From Siphonodentalium dalli (Eukaryota > Mollusca > Scaphopoda > Gadilida > Siphonodentaliidae): DNA of 64,000 nt. Shown here piece by piece: positions 12,901 to 24,748 of the stretch (the first letter of the stretch is position 1; every line of letters begins with the position of its first letter). The stretch lies in the NCBI GenBank assembly GCA_032622095.1, contig CP136061.1, positions 23,004,991 to 23,068,990 on the forward strand. The letters run 5' to 3'. A program made the position numbers and the translations under genes. Under the pieces are notes generated by a model. It was not told where the DNA came from and made no database searches. It saw nothing but the letters and a program-made list of their open reading frames with translations.

Positions 12901-14388
12901 GGATTGATGGTTCTAACCCAGAGATTCATGAATAGAACTAAGGGATTTATGACTTTTTCGAAGGATTTATGGTTCTAACCCAGAGATTCATGAATAGAAC
13001 TCAGGGATTTATGACTTTTTCGAAGGATTTATGGCTTTAACCCCGAGATTCATGACTACAACTCAGGGATTTATGACTTTTTCGAAGGATTTATGGCTTT
13101 AACCCCGAGATTCATGACTACAACTCAGGGATTTATGACTTTTTCGAAGGATTTATGGTTCTAACCCAGAGATTCATGAATACAACTCAGGGATTTATGA
13201 CTTTTTCGAAGGATTTGTGGCTCTAACCCAGAGATTCATGAATGCAACGCAGGGATTTATGACTTTTTCGAAGGATTTGTGGCTCTAACCCAGAGATTCA
13301 TGAATACAACGCAAGGATTTATGACTTTTTCGAAGGATTTATGGCTCAAACCCCGAGATTCATGACTACAACTCAGGGATTTATGACTTTTTCGAAGGAT
13401 TTATGGTTCTATCCCAGAGATTCACGAATAGAACTCAGGGATTTATGACTTTTTCGAAGGATTTATGGTTCTAACCCAGAGATTCATGAATAGAACTCAG
13501 GGATTTATGACTTTTTCGAAGGATTTATGGTTCTAACCCAGAGATTCATGAATAGAACTCAGGGATTTATGACTTTTTCGAAGGATTTATGGCTTTAACC
13601 ACGAGATTCATGACTACAACTCAGGGATTTATGACTTCTTCGAAGGATTTATGGTTCTAACCCAGAGATTCATGAATACAACTCAGGGATTTATGACTTT
13701 TTCGAAGGATTTGTGGCTCTAACCCAGAGATTCATTATTACAACTCAGGGATTTATGACTTTTTCGAAGGATTTGTGGCTCTAACCCAGAGATTCATGAA
13801 TACAACGCAAGGATTTATGACATTTTCGAAGGATTTATGGCTCTAACCCCGAGATTCATGACTACAACTCAGGGATTTATGACTTTTTCGAAGGATTTAT
13901 GGTTCTAACCCAGAGATTCATGAATACAACGCAGGGATTTATGACTTTTTCGAAGGATTTGTGGCTCTAACCCAGAGATTCGTGAATACAACGCAAGGAT
14001 TTATGACCTTTTCGAAGGATTTGTGGCTCTAACCCAGAGATTCATGAATAGAACTCAGGGATTTATGACTTTTTCGAAGGATTTATGGTTCTAACCCAGA
14101 GATTCATGAATAGAACTCAGGGATTTATGACTTTTTCGAAGGATTTATGGTTCTAACCCAGAGATTCATGAATAGAACTCAGGGATTTATGACTTTTTCG
14201 AAGGATTTATGGTTTTAACCCCGAGATTCATGACTACAACTCAGGGATTTATGACTTTTTCGAAGGATTTATGGTTCTAACCCAGAGATTCATGAATACA
14301 ACGCAAGGATTTATGACATTTTCGAAGGATTTATGGCTCTAACCCCGAGATTCATGACTACAACTCAGGGATTTATGACTTTTTCGAA
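12901..14388. repeat. 24-monomer HOR, 1,488 bp (type II unit, one monomer deleted)
   Basis: Same monomer order as the 25-monomer unit, starting at its own gattgatgg marker, but the aacgcagg monomer after cattattac is absent: near 13,741-13,810 cattattac passes straight to the aacgcaagg/gacatttt monomer. Its next-to-last monomer also reads cccagag where the preceding unit has cccaaag. Confidence 0.88.
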
Positions 14389-15070
14389 GGATTGATGGTT
14401 CTAACCCAGAGATTCATGAATAGAACTAAGGGATTTATGACTTTTTCGAAGGATTTATGGTTCTAACCCAGAGATTCATGAATACAACTCAGGGATTTAT
14501 GACTTTTTCGAAGGATTTGTGGCTCTAACCCAGAGATTCATGATTACAACTCAGGGATTTATGACTTTTTCGAAGGATTTGTGGCTCTAACCCAGAGATT
14601 CATGAATACAACGCAGGGATTTATGACTTTTTCGAAGGATTTGTGGCTCTAACCCAGAGATTCGTGAATACAACGCAAGGATTTATGACCTTTTCGAAGG
14701 ATTTGTGGCTCTAACCCAGAGATTCATGAATAGAACTCAGGGATTTATGACTTTTTCGAAGGATTTATGGTTCTAACCCAGAGATTCATGAATAGAACTC
14801 AGGGATTTATGACTTTTTCGAAGGATTTATGGTTCTAACCCAGAGATTCATGAATAGAACTCAGGGATTTATGACTTTTTCGAAGGATTTATGGTTTTAA
14901 CCCCGAGATTCATGACTACAACTCAGGGATTTATGACTTTTTCGAAGGATTTATGGTTCTAACCCAGAGATTCATGAATACAACGCAAGGATTTATGACA
15001 TTTTCGAAGGATTTATGGCTCTAACCCCGAGATTCATGACTACAACTCAGGGATTTATGACTTTTTCGAA
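14389..15070. repeat. 11-monomer hybrid HOR, 682 bp
   Basis: Starts with gattgatgg and aactaagg, then jumps from the opening monomer to a gaatac, gattac, aacgcagg, cgtgaat string and finishes with the last monomers of the unit. It straddles the junction of the two 3,720-bp copies at 14,451 and is explained by that junction. Confidence 0.85.
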
Positions 15071-16620
15071 GGATTGATGGTTCTAACCCAGAGATTCATG
15101 AATAGAACTAAGGGATTTATGACTTTTTCGAAGGATTTATGGTTCTAACCCAGAGATTCATGAATAGAACTCAGGGATTTATGACTTTTTCGAAGGATTT
15201 ATGGCTTTAACCCCGAGATTCATGACTACAACTCAGGGATTTATGACTTTTTCGAAGGATTTATGGCTTTAACCCCGAGATTCATGACTACAACTCAGGG
15301 ATTTATGACTTTTTCGAAGGATTTATGGTTCTAACCCAGAGATTCATGAATACAACTCAGGGATTTATGACTTTTTCGAAGGATTTGTGGCTCTAACCCA
15401 GAGATTCATGAATGCAACGCAGGGATTTATGACTTTTTCGAAGGATTTGTGGCTCTAACCCAGAGATTCATGAATACAACGCAAGGATTTATGACTTTTT
15501 CGAAGGATTTATGGCTCAAACCCCGAGATTCATGACTACAACTCAGGGATTTATGACTTTTTCGAAGGATTTATGGTTCTATCCCAGAGATTCACGAATA
15601 GAACTCAGGGATTTATGACTTTTTCGAAGGATTTATGGTTCTAACCCAGAGATTCATGAATAGAACTCAGGGATTTATGACTTTTTCGAAGGATTTATGG
15701 TTCTAACCCAGAGATTCATGAATAGAACTCAGGGATTTATGACTTTTTCGAAGGATTTATGGCTTTAACCACGAGATTCATGACTACAACTCAGGGATTT
15801 ATGACTTCTTCGAAGGATTTATGGTTCTAACCCAGAGATTCATGAATACAACTCAGGGATTTATGACTTTTTCGAAGGATTTGTGGCTCTAACCCAGAGA
15901 TTCATTATTACAACTCAGGGATTTATGACTTTTTCGAAGGATTTGTGGCTCTAACCCAGAGATTCATGAATACAACGCAGGGATTTATGACTTTTTCGAA
16001 GGATTTGTGGCTCTAACCCAGAGATTCATGAATACAACGCAAGGATTTATGACATTTTCGAAGGATTTATGGCTCTAACCCCGAGATTCATGACTACAAC
16101 TCAGGGATTTATGACTTTTTCGAAGGATTTATGGTTCTAACCCAGAGATTCATGAATACAACGCAGGGATTTATGACTTTTTCGAAGGATTTGTGGCTCT
16201 AACCCAGAGATTCGTGAATACAACGCAAGGATTTATGACCTTTTCGAAGGATTTGTGGCTCTAACCCAGAGATTCATGAATAGAACTCAGGGATTTATGA
16301 CTTTTTCGAAGGATTTATGGTTCTAACCCAGAGATTCATGAATAGAACTCAGGGATTTATGACTTTTTCGAAGGATTTATGGTTCTAACCCAGAGATTCA
16401 TGAATAGAACTCAGGGATTTATGACTTTTTCGAAGGATTTATGGTTTTAACCCCGAGATTCATGACTACAACTCAGGGATTTATGACTTTTTCGAAGGAT
16501 TTATGGTTCTAACCCAAAGATTCATGAATACAACGCAAGGATTTATGACATTTTCGAAGGATTTATGGCTCTAACCCCGAGATTCATGACTACAACTCAG
16601 GGATTTATGACTTTTTCGAA
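15071..16620. repeat. 25-monomer HOR, 1,550 bp
   Basis: Copy of 11,351-12,900 displaced by 3,720 bp, with the same marker words, including cccaaagattc near its end. Confidence 0.88.
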
Positions 16621-18108
16621 GGATTGATGGTTCTAACCCAGAGATTCATGAATAGAACTAAGGGATTTATGACTTTTTCGAAGGATTTATGGTTCTAACC
16701 CAGAGATTCATGAATAGAACTCAGGGATTTATGACTTTTTCGAAGGATTTATGGCTTTAACCCCGAGATTCATGACTACAACTCAGGGATTTATGACTTT
16801 TTCGAAGGATTTATGGCTTTAACCCCGAGATTCATGACTACAACTCAGGGATTTATGACTTTTTCGAAGGATTTATGGTTCTAACCCAGAGATTCATGAA
16901 TACAACTCAGGGATTTATGACTTTTTCGAAGGATTTGTGGCTCTAACCCAGAGATTCATGAATGCAACGCAGGGATTTATGACTTTTTCGAAGGATTTGT
17001 GGCTCTAACCCAGAGATTCATGAATACAACGCAAGGATTTATGACTTTTTCGAAGGATTTATGGCTCAAACCCCGAGATTCATGACTACAACTCAGGGAT
17101 TTATGACTTTTTCGAAGGATTTATGGTTCTATCCCAGAGATTCACGAATAGAACTCAGGGATTTATGACTTTTTCGAAGGATTTATGGTTCTAACCCAGA
17201 GATTCATGAATAGAACTCAGGGATTTATGACTTTTTCGAAGGATTTATGGTTCTAACCCAGAGATTCATGAATAGAACTCAGGGATTTATGACTTTTTCG
17301 AAGGATTTATGGCTTTAACCACGAGATTCATGACTACAACTCAGGGATTTATGACTTCTTCGAAGGATTTATGGTTCTAACCCAGAGATTCATGAATACA
17401 ACTCAGGGATTTATGACTTTTTCGAAGGATTTGTGGCTCTAACCCAGAGATTCATTATTACAACTCAGGGATTTATGACTTTTTCGAAGGATTTGTGGCT
17501 CTAACCCAGAGATTCATGAATACAACGCAAGGATTTATGACATTTTCGAAGGATTTATGGCTCTAACCCCGAGATTCATGACTACAACTCAGGGATTTAT
17601 GACTTTTTCGAAGGATTTATGGTTCTAACCCAGAGATTCATGAATACAACGCAGGGATTTATGACTTTTTCGAAGGATTTGTGGCTCTAACCCAGAGATT
17701 CGTGAATACAACGCAAGGATTTATGACCTTTTCGAAGGATTTGTGGCTCTAACCCAGAGATTCATGAATAGAACTCAGGGATTTATGACTTTTTCGAAGG
17801 ATTTATGGTTCTAACCCAGAGATTCATGAATAGAACTCAGGGATTTATGACTTTTTCGAAGGATTTATGGTTCTAACCCAGAGATTCATGAATAGAACTC
17901 AGGGATTTATGACTTTTTCGAAGGATTTATGGTTTTAACCCCGAGATTCATGACTACAACTCAGGGATTTATGACTTTTTCGAAGGATTTATGGTTCTAA
18001 CCCAGAGATTCATGAATACAACGCAAGGATTTATGACATTTTCGAAGGATTTATGGCTCTAACCCCGAGATTCATGACTACAACTCAGGGATTTATGACT
18101 TTTTCGAA
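16621..18108. repeat. 24-monomer HOR, 1,488 bp
   Basis: Copy of 12,901-14,388 displaced by 3,720 bp, lacking the same single aacgcagg monomer. Confidence 0.88.
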
Positions 18109-18976
18109 GGATTGATGGTTCTAACCCAGAGATTCATGAATAGAACTAAGGGATTTATGACTTTTTCGAAGGATTTATGGTTCTAACCCAGAGATTCATG
18201 AATATAACTCAGGGATTTATGACTTTTTCGAAGGATTTATGGCTTTAACCCCGAGATTCATGACTACAAATCAGGGATTTATGACTTTTTCGAAGGATTT
18301 ATGGCTTTAACCCCGAGATTCATGACTACAACTCAGGGATTTATGACTTTTTCGAAGGATTTATGGTTCTAACCCAGAGATTCATGAATACAACTCAGGG
18401 ATTTATGACTTTTTCGAAGGATTTGTGGCTCTAACCCAGAGATTCATGATTACAACTCAGGGATTTATGACTTTTTCGAAGGATTTGTGGCTCTAACCCA
18501 GAGATTCATGAATACAACGCAGGGATTTATGACTTTTTCGAAGGATTTGTGGCTCTAACCCAGAGATTCGTGAATACAACGCAAGGATTTATGACCTTTT
18601 CGAAGGATTTGTGGCTCTAACCCAGAGATTCATGAATAGAACTCAGGGATTTATGACTTTTTCGAAGGATTTATGGTTCTAACCCAGAGATTCATGAATA
18701 GAACTCAGGGATTTATGACTTTTTCGAAGGATTTATGGTTCTAACCCAGAGATTCATGAATAGAACTCAGGGATTTATGACTTTTTCGAAGGATTTATGG
18801 TTTTAACCCCGAGATTCATGACTACAACTCAGGGATTTATGACTTTTTCGAAGGATTTATGGTTCTAACCCAGAGATTCATGAATACAACGCAAGGATTT
18901 ATGACATTTTCGAAGGATTTATGGCTCTAACCCCGAGATTCATGACTACAACTCAGGGATTTATGACTTTTTCGAA
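18109..18976. repeat. 14-monomer hybrid HOR, 868 bp
   Basis: Begins with gattgatgg, then carries aatataactc and actacaaatc variants, two ctttaacccc monomers, gaatac, gattac, aacgcagg and cgtgaat, and the usual closing string. It is three monomers longer than the 682-bp hybrid. The aatataactc and acaaatc variants recur together at 23,503-23,600, linking it to that unit. Confidence 0.82.
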
Positions 18977-20526
18977 GGATTGATGGTTCTAACCCAGAGA
19001 TTCATGAATAGAACTAAGGGATTTATGACTTTTTCGAAGGATTTATGGTTCTAACCCAGAGATTCATGAATAGAACTCAGGGATTTATGACTTTTTCGAA
19101 GGATTTATGGCTTTAACCCCGAGATTCATGACTACAACTCAGGGATTTATGACTTTTTCGAAGGATTTATGGCTTTAACCCCGAGATTCATGACTACAAC
19201 TCAGGGATTTATGACTTTTTCGAAGGATTTATGGTTCTAACCCAGAGATTCATGAATACAACTCAGGGATTTATGACTTTTTCGAAGGATTTGTGGCTCT
19301 AACCCAGAGATTCATGAATGCAACGCAGGGATTTATGACTTTTTCGAAGGATTTGTGGCTCTAACCCAGAGATTCATGAATACAACGCAAGGATTTATGA
19401 CTTTTTCGAAGGATTTATGGCTCAAACCCCGAGATTCATGACTACAACTCAGGGATTTATGACTTTTTCGAAGGATTTATGGTTCTATCCCAGAGATTCA
19501 CGAATAGAACTCAGGGATTTATGACTTTTTCGAAGGATTTATGGTTCTAACCCAGAGATTCATGAATAGAACTCAGGGATTTATGACTTTTTCGAAGGAT
19601 TTATGGTTCTAACCCAGAGATTCATGAATAGAACTCAGGGATTTATGACTTTTTCGAAGGATTTATGGCTTTAACCACGAGATTCATGACTACAACTCAG
19701 GGATTTATGACTTCTTCGAAGGATTTATGGTTCTAACCCAGAGATTCATGAATACAACTCAGGGATTTATGACTTTTTCGAAGGATTTGTGGCTCTAACC
19801 CAGAGATTCATTATTACAACTCAGGGATTTATGACTTTTTCGAAGGATTTGTGGCTCTAACCCAGAGATTCATGAATACAACGCAGGGATTTATGACTTT
19901 TTCGAAGGATTTGTGGCTCTAACCCAGAGATTCATGAATACAACGCAAGGATTTATGACATTTTCGAAGGATTTATGGCTCTAACCCCGAGATTCATGAC
20001 TACAACTCAGGGATTTATGACTTTTTCGAAGGATTTATGGTTCTAACCCAGAGATTCATGAATACAACGCAGGGATTTATGACTTTTTCGAAGGATTTGT
20101 GGCTCTAACCCAGAGATTCGTGAATACAACGCAAGGATTTATGACCTTTTCGAAGGATTTGTGGCTCTAACCCAGAGATTCATGAATAGAACTCAGGGAT
20201 TTATGACTTTTTCGAAGGATTTATGGTTCTAACCCAGAGATTCATGAATAGAACTCAGGGATTTATGACTTTTTCGAAGGATTTATGGTTCTAACCCAGA
20301 GATTCATGAATAGAACTCAGGGATTTATGACTTTTTCGAAGGATTTATGGTTTTAACCCCGAGATTCATGACTACAACTCAGGGATTTATGACTTTTTCG
20401 AAGGATTTATGGTTCTAACCCAAAGATTCATGAATACAACGCAAGGATTTATGACATTTTCGAAGGATTTATGGCTCTAACCCCGAGATTCATGACTACA
20501 ACTCAGGGATTTATGACTTTTTCGAA
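18977..20526. repeat. 25-monomer HOR, 1,550 bp
   Basis: Full type II unit between successive gattgatgg markers, with the aatgcaacgc, ctatccc, ccacgag, gacttcttcg and cattattac words in the standard order, and with cccaaag near its end. Confidence 0.87.
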
Positions 20527-21952
20527 GGATTGATGGTTCTAACCCAGAGATTCATGAATAGAACTAAGGGATTTATGACTTTTTCGAAGGATTTATGGTT
20601 CTAACCCAGAGATTCATGAATAGAACTCAGGGATTTATGACTTTTTCGAAGGATTTATGGCTTTAACCCCGAGATTCATGACTACAACTCAGGGATTTAT
20701 GACTTTTTCGAAGGATTTATGGCTTTAACCCCGAGATTCATGACTACAACTCAGGGATTTATGACTTTTTCGAAGGATTTATGGTTCTAACCCAGAGATT
20801 CATGAATACAACTCAGGGATTTATGACTTTTTCGAAGGATTTGTGGCTCTAACCCAGAGATTCATGAATGCAACGCAGGGATTTATGACTTTTTCGAAGG
20901 ATTTGTGGCTCTAACCCAGAGATTCATGAATACAACGCAAGGATTTATGACTTTTTCGAAGGATTTATGGCTCAAACCCCGAGATTCATGACTACAACTC
21001 AGGGATTTATGACTTTTTCGAAGGATTTATGGTTCTATCCCAGAGATTCACGAATAGAACTCAGGGATTTATGACTTTTTCGAAGGATTTATGGTTCTAA
21101 CCCAGAGATTCATGAATAGAACTCAGGGATTTATGACTTTTTCGAAGGATTTATGGTTCTAACCCAGAGATTCATGAATAGAACTCAGGGATTTATGACT
21201 TTTTCGAAGGATTTATGGCTTTAACCACGAGATTCATGACTACAACTCAGGGATTTATGACTTCTTCGAAGGATTTATGGTTCTAACCCAGAGATTCATG
21301 AATACAACTCAGGGATTTATGACTTTTTCGAAGGATTTGTGGCTCTAACCCAGAGATTCATTATTACAACTCAGGGATTTATGACTTTTTCGAAGGATTT
21401 GTGGCTCTAACCCAGAGATTCATGAATACAACGCAAGGATTTATGACATTTTCGAAGGATTTATGGCTCTAACCCCGAGATTCATGACTACAACTCAGGG
21501 ATTTATGACTTTTTCGAAGGATTTATGGTTCTAACCCAGAGATTCATGAATACAACGCAGGGATTTATGACTTTTTCGAAGGATTTGTGGCTCTAACCCA
21601 GAGATTCGTGAATACAACGCAAGGATTTATGACCTTTTCGAAGGATTTGTGGCTCTAACCCAGAGATTCATGAATAGAACTCAGGGATTTATGACTTTTT
21701 CGAAGGATTTATGGTTCTAACCCAGAGATTCATGAATAGAACTCAGGGATTTATGACTTTTTCGAAGGATTTATGGTTCTAACCCAGAGATTCATGAATA
21801 GAACTCAGGGATTTATGACTTTTTCGAAGGATTTATGGTTTTAACCCCGAGATTCATGACTACAACTCAGGGATTTATGACTTTTTCGAAGGATTTATGG
21901 CTTTAACCCCGAGATTCATGACTACAACTCAGGGATTTATGACTTTTTCGAA
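20527..21952. repeat. 23-monomer HOR, 1,426 bp
   Basis: Type II unit lacking the aacgcagg monomer after cattattac. In addition, its last two monomers are replaced by one hybrid (near 21,891-21,952, ctttaacccc in place of an aacgcaagg/gacatttt monomer plus a ctctaacccc monomer). This fits a second single-monomer loss on a 24-monomer background. Confidence 0.85.
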
Positions 21953-23440
21953 GGATTGATGGTTCTAACCCAGAGATTCATGAATAGAACTAAGGGATTT
22001 ATGACTTTTTCGAAGGATTTATGGTTCTAACCCAGAGATTCATGAATAGAACTCAGGGATTTATGACTTTTTCGAAGGATTTATGGCTTTAACCCCGAGA
22101 TTCATGACTACAACTCAGGGATTTATGACTTTTTCGAAGGATTTATGGCTTTAACCCCGAGATTCATGACTACAACTCAGGGATTTATGACTTTTTCGAA
22201 GGATTTATGGTTCTAACCCAGAGATTCATGAATACAACTCAGGGATTTATGACTTTTTCGAAGGATTTGTGGCTCTAACCCAGAGATTCATGAATGCAAC
22301 GCAGGGATTTATGACTTTTTCGAAGGATTTGTGGCTCTAACCCAGAGATTCATGAATACAACGCAAGGATTTATGACTTTTTCGAAGGATTTATGGCTCA
22401 AACCCCGAGATTCATGACTACAACTCAGGGATTTATGACTTTTTCGAAGGATTTATGGTTCTATCCCAGAGATTCACGAATAGAACTCAGGGATTTATGA
22501 CTTTTTCGAAGGATTTATGGTTCTAACCCAGAGATTCATGAATAGAACTCAGGGATTTATGACTTTTTCGAAGGATTTATGGTTCTAACCCAGAGATTCA
22601 TGAATAGAACTCAGGGATTTATGACTTTTTCGAAGGATTTATGGCTTTAACCACGAGATTCATGACTACAACTCAGGGATTTATGACTTCTTCGAAGGAT
22701 TTATGGTTCTAACCCAGAGATTCATGAATACAACTCAGGGATTTATGACTTTTTCGAAGGATTTGTGGCTCTAACCCAGAGATTCATTATTACAACTCAG
22801 GGATTTATGACTTTTTCGAAGGATTTGTGGCTCTAACCCAGAGATTCATGAATACAACGCAAGGATTTATGACATTTTCGAAGGATTTATGGCTCTAACC
22901 CCGAGATTCATGACTACAACTCAGGGATTTATGACTTTTTCGAAGGATTTATGGTTCTAACCCAGAGATTCATGAATACAACGCAGGGATTTATGACTTT
23001 TTCGAAGGATTTGTGGCTCTAACCCAGAGATTCGTGAATACAACGCAAGGATTTATGACCTTTTCGAAGGATTTGTGGCTCTAACCCAGAGATTCATGAA
23101 TAGAACTCAGGGATTTATGACTTTTTCGAAGGATTTATGGTTCTAACCCAGAGATTCATGAATAGAACTCAGGGATTTATGACTTTTTCGAAGGATTTAT
23201 GGTTCTAACCCAGAGATTCATGAATAGAACTCAGGGATTTATGACTTTTTCGAAGGATTTATGGTTTTAACCCCGAGATTCATGACTACAACTCAGGGAT
23301 TTATGACTTTTTCGAAGGATTTATGGTTCTAACCCAGAGATTCATGAATACAACGCAAGGATTTATGACATTTTCGAAGGATTTATGGCTCTAACCCCGA
23401 GATTCATGACTACAACTCAGGGATTTATGACTTTTTCGAA
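21953..23440. repeat. 24-monomer HOR, 1,488 bp
   Basis: Type II unit between gattgatgg markers, without the aacgcagg monomer but with an intact closing string. Confidence 0.87.
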
Positions 23441-24556
23441 GGATTGATGGTTCTAACCCAGAGATTCATGAATAGAACTAAGGGATTTATGACTTTTTCG
23501 AAGGATTTATGGTTCTAACCCAGAGATTCATGAATATAACTCAGGGATTTATGACTTTTTCGAAGGATTTATGGCTTTAACCCCGAGATTCATGACTACA
23601 AATCAGGGATTTATGACTTTTTCGAAGGATTTATGGCTTTAACCCCGAGATTCATGACTACAACTCAGGGATTTATGACTTTTTCGAAGGATTTATGGTT
23701 CTAACCCAGAGATTCATGAATACAACTCAGGGATTTATGACTTTTTCGAAGGATTTGTGGCTCTAACCCAGAGATTCATGAATGCAACGCAGGGATTTAT
23801 GACTTTTTCGAAGGATTTGTGGCTCTAACCCAGAGATTCATGAATACAACGCAAGGATTTATGACTTTTTCGAAGGATTTATGGCTCAAACCCCGAGATT
23901 CATGACTACAACTCAGGGATTTATGACTTTTTCGAAGGATTTATGGTTCTATCCCAGAGATTCACGAATAGAACTCAGGGATTTATGACTTTTTCGAAGG
24001 ATTTATGGTTCTAACCCAGAGATTCATGAATAGAACTCAGGGATTTATAACTTTTTCGAAGGATTTATGGTTCTAACCCAGAGATTCATGAATAGAACTC
24101 AGGGATTTATGACTTTTTCGAAGGATTTATGGCTTTAACCACGAGATTCATGACTACAACTCAGGGATTTATGACTTCTTCGAAGGATTTATGGTTCTAA
24201 CCCAGAGATTCATGAATACAACTCAGGGATTTATGACTTTTTCGAAGGATTTGTGGCTCTAACCCAGAGATTCATTATTACAACTCAGGGATTTATGACT
24301 TTTTCGAAGGATTTGTGGCTCTAACCCAGAGATTCATGAATACAACGCAGGGATTTATGACTTTTTCGAAGGATTTGTGGCTCTAACCCAGAGATTCATG
24401 AATACAACGCAAGGATTTATGACATTTTCGAAGGATTTATGGCTCTAACCCCGAGATTCATGACTACAACTCAGGGATTTATGACTTTTTCGAAGGATTT
24501 ATGGTTCTAACCCAGAGATTCATGAATACAACGCAGGGATTTATGACTTTTTCGAA
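23441..24556. repeat. 18-monomer truncated HOR ending Block II
   Basis: Starts with gattgatgg and the aatataactc/acaaatc pair and follows type II order for 18 monomers. At 24,557 a plain gaatag monomer replaces the expected gtggctc/cgtgaat monomer. This is the right edge of Block II. One private change, gatttataac, lies near 24,048. Confidence 0.83.
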
Positions 24557-24748
24557 GGATTTATGGTTCTAACCCAGAGATTCATGAATAGAACTCAGGG
24601 ATTTATGACTTTTTCGAAGGATTTATGGTTCTAACCCAGAGATTCATGAATAGAACTCAGGGATTTATGACTTTTTCGAAGGATTTATGGTTCTAACCCA
24701 GAGATTCATGAATAGAACTCAGGGATTTATGACTTTTTCGAAGGATTT

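Larger units (their letters stand above)
10731..14450. repeat. 3,720-bp (60-monomer) super-repeat, copy 1
   Basis: Reading line against line at an offset of 3,720 bp, this block matches 14,451-18,170 with no difference that I could see. Shared private changes include cccaaagattc near 12,791 and 16,511, ccacgagattc, gacttcttcg and cattattac. Left of 10,731 the match stops: a ctctaacccc monomer here, a gattgatgg monomer at the other junction. The block contains a partial 10-monomer string, one 25-monomer HOR, one 24-monomer HOR and the first monomer of the next unit. All monomers are 62 bp. Confidence 0.92.
14451..18170. repeat. 3,720-bp (60-monomer) super-repeat, copy 2
   Basis: Apparent perfect tandem copy of 10,731-14,450. 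At 18,171 the pattern breaks: the next monomer reads aatataactc and is followed by ctttaacccc monomers, where the start of this copy has aatacaactc followed by gtggctc monomers. The array therefore holds exactly two full copies. Confidence 0.92.
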
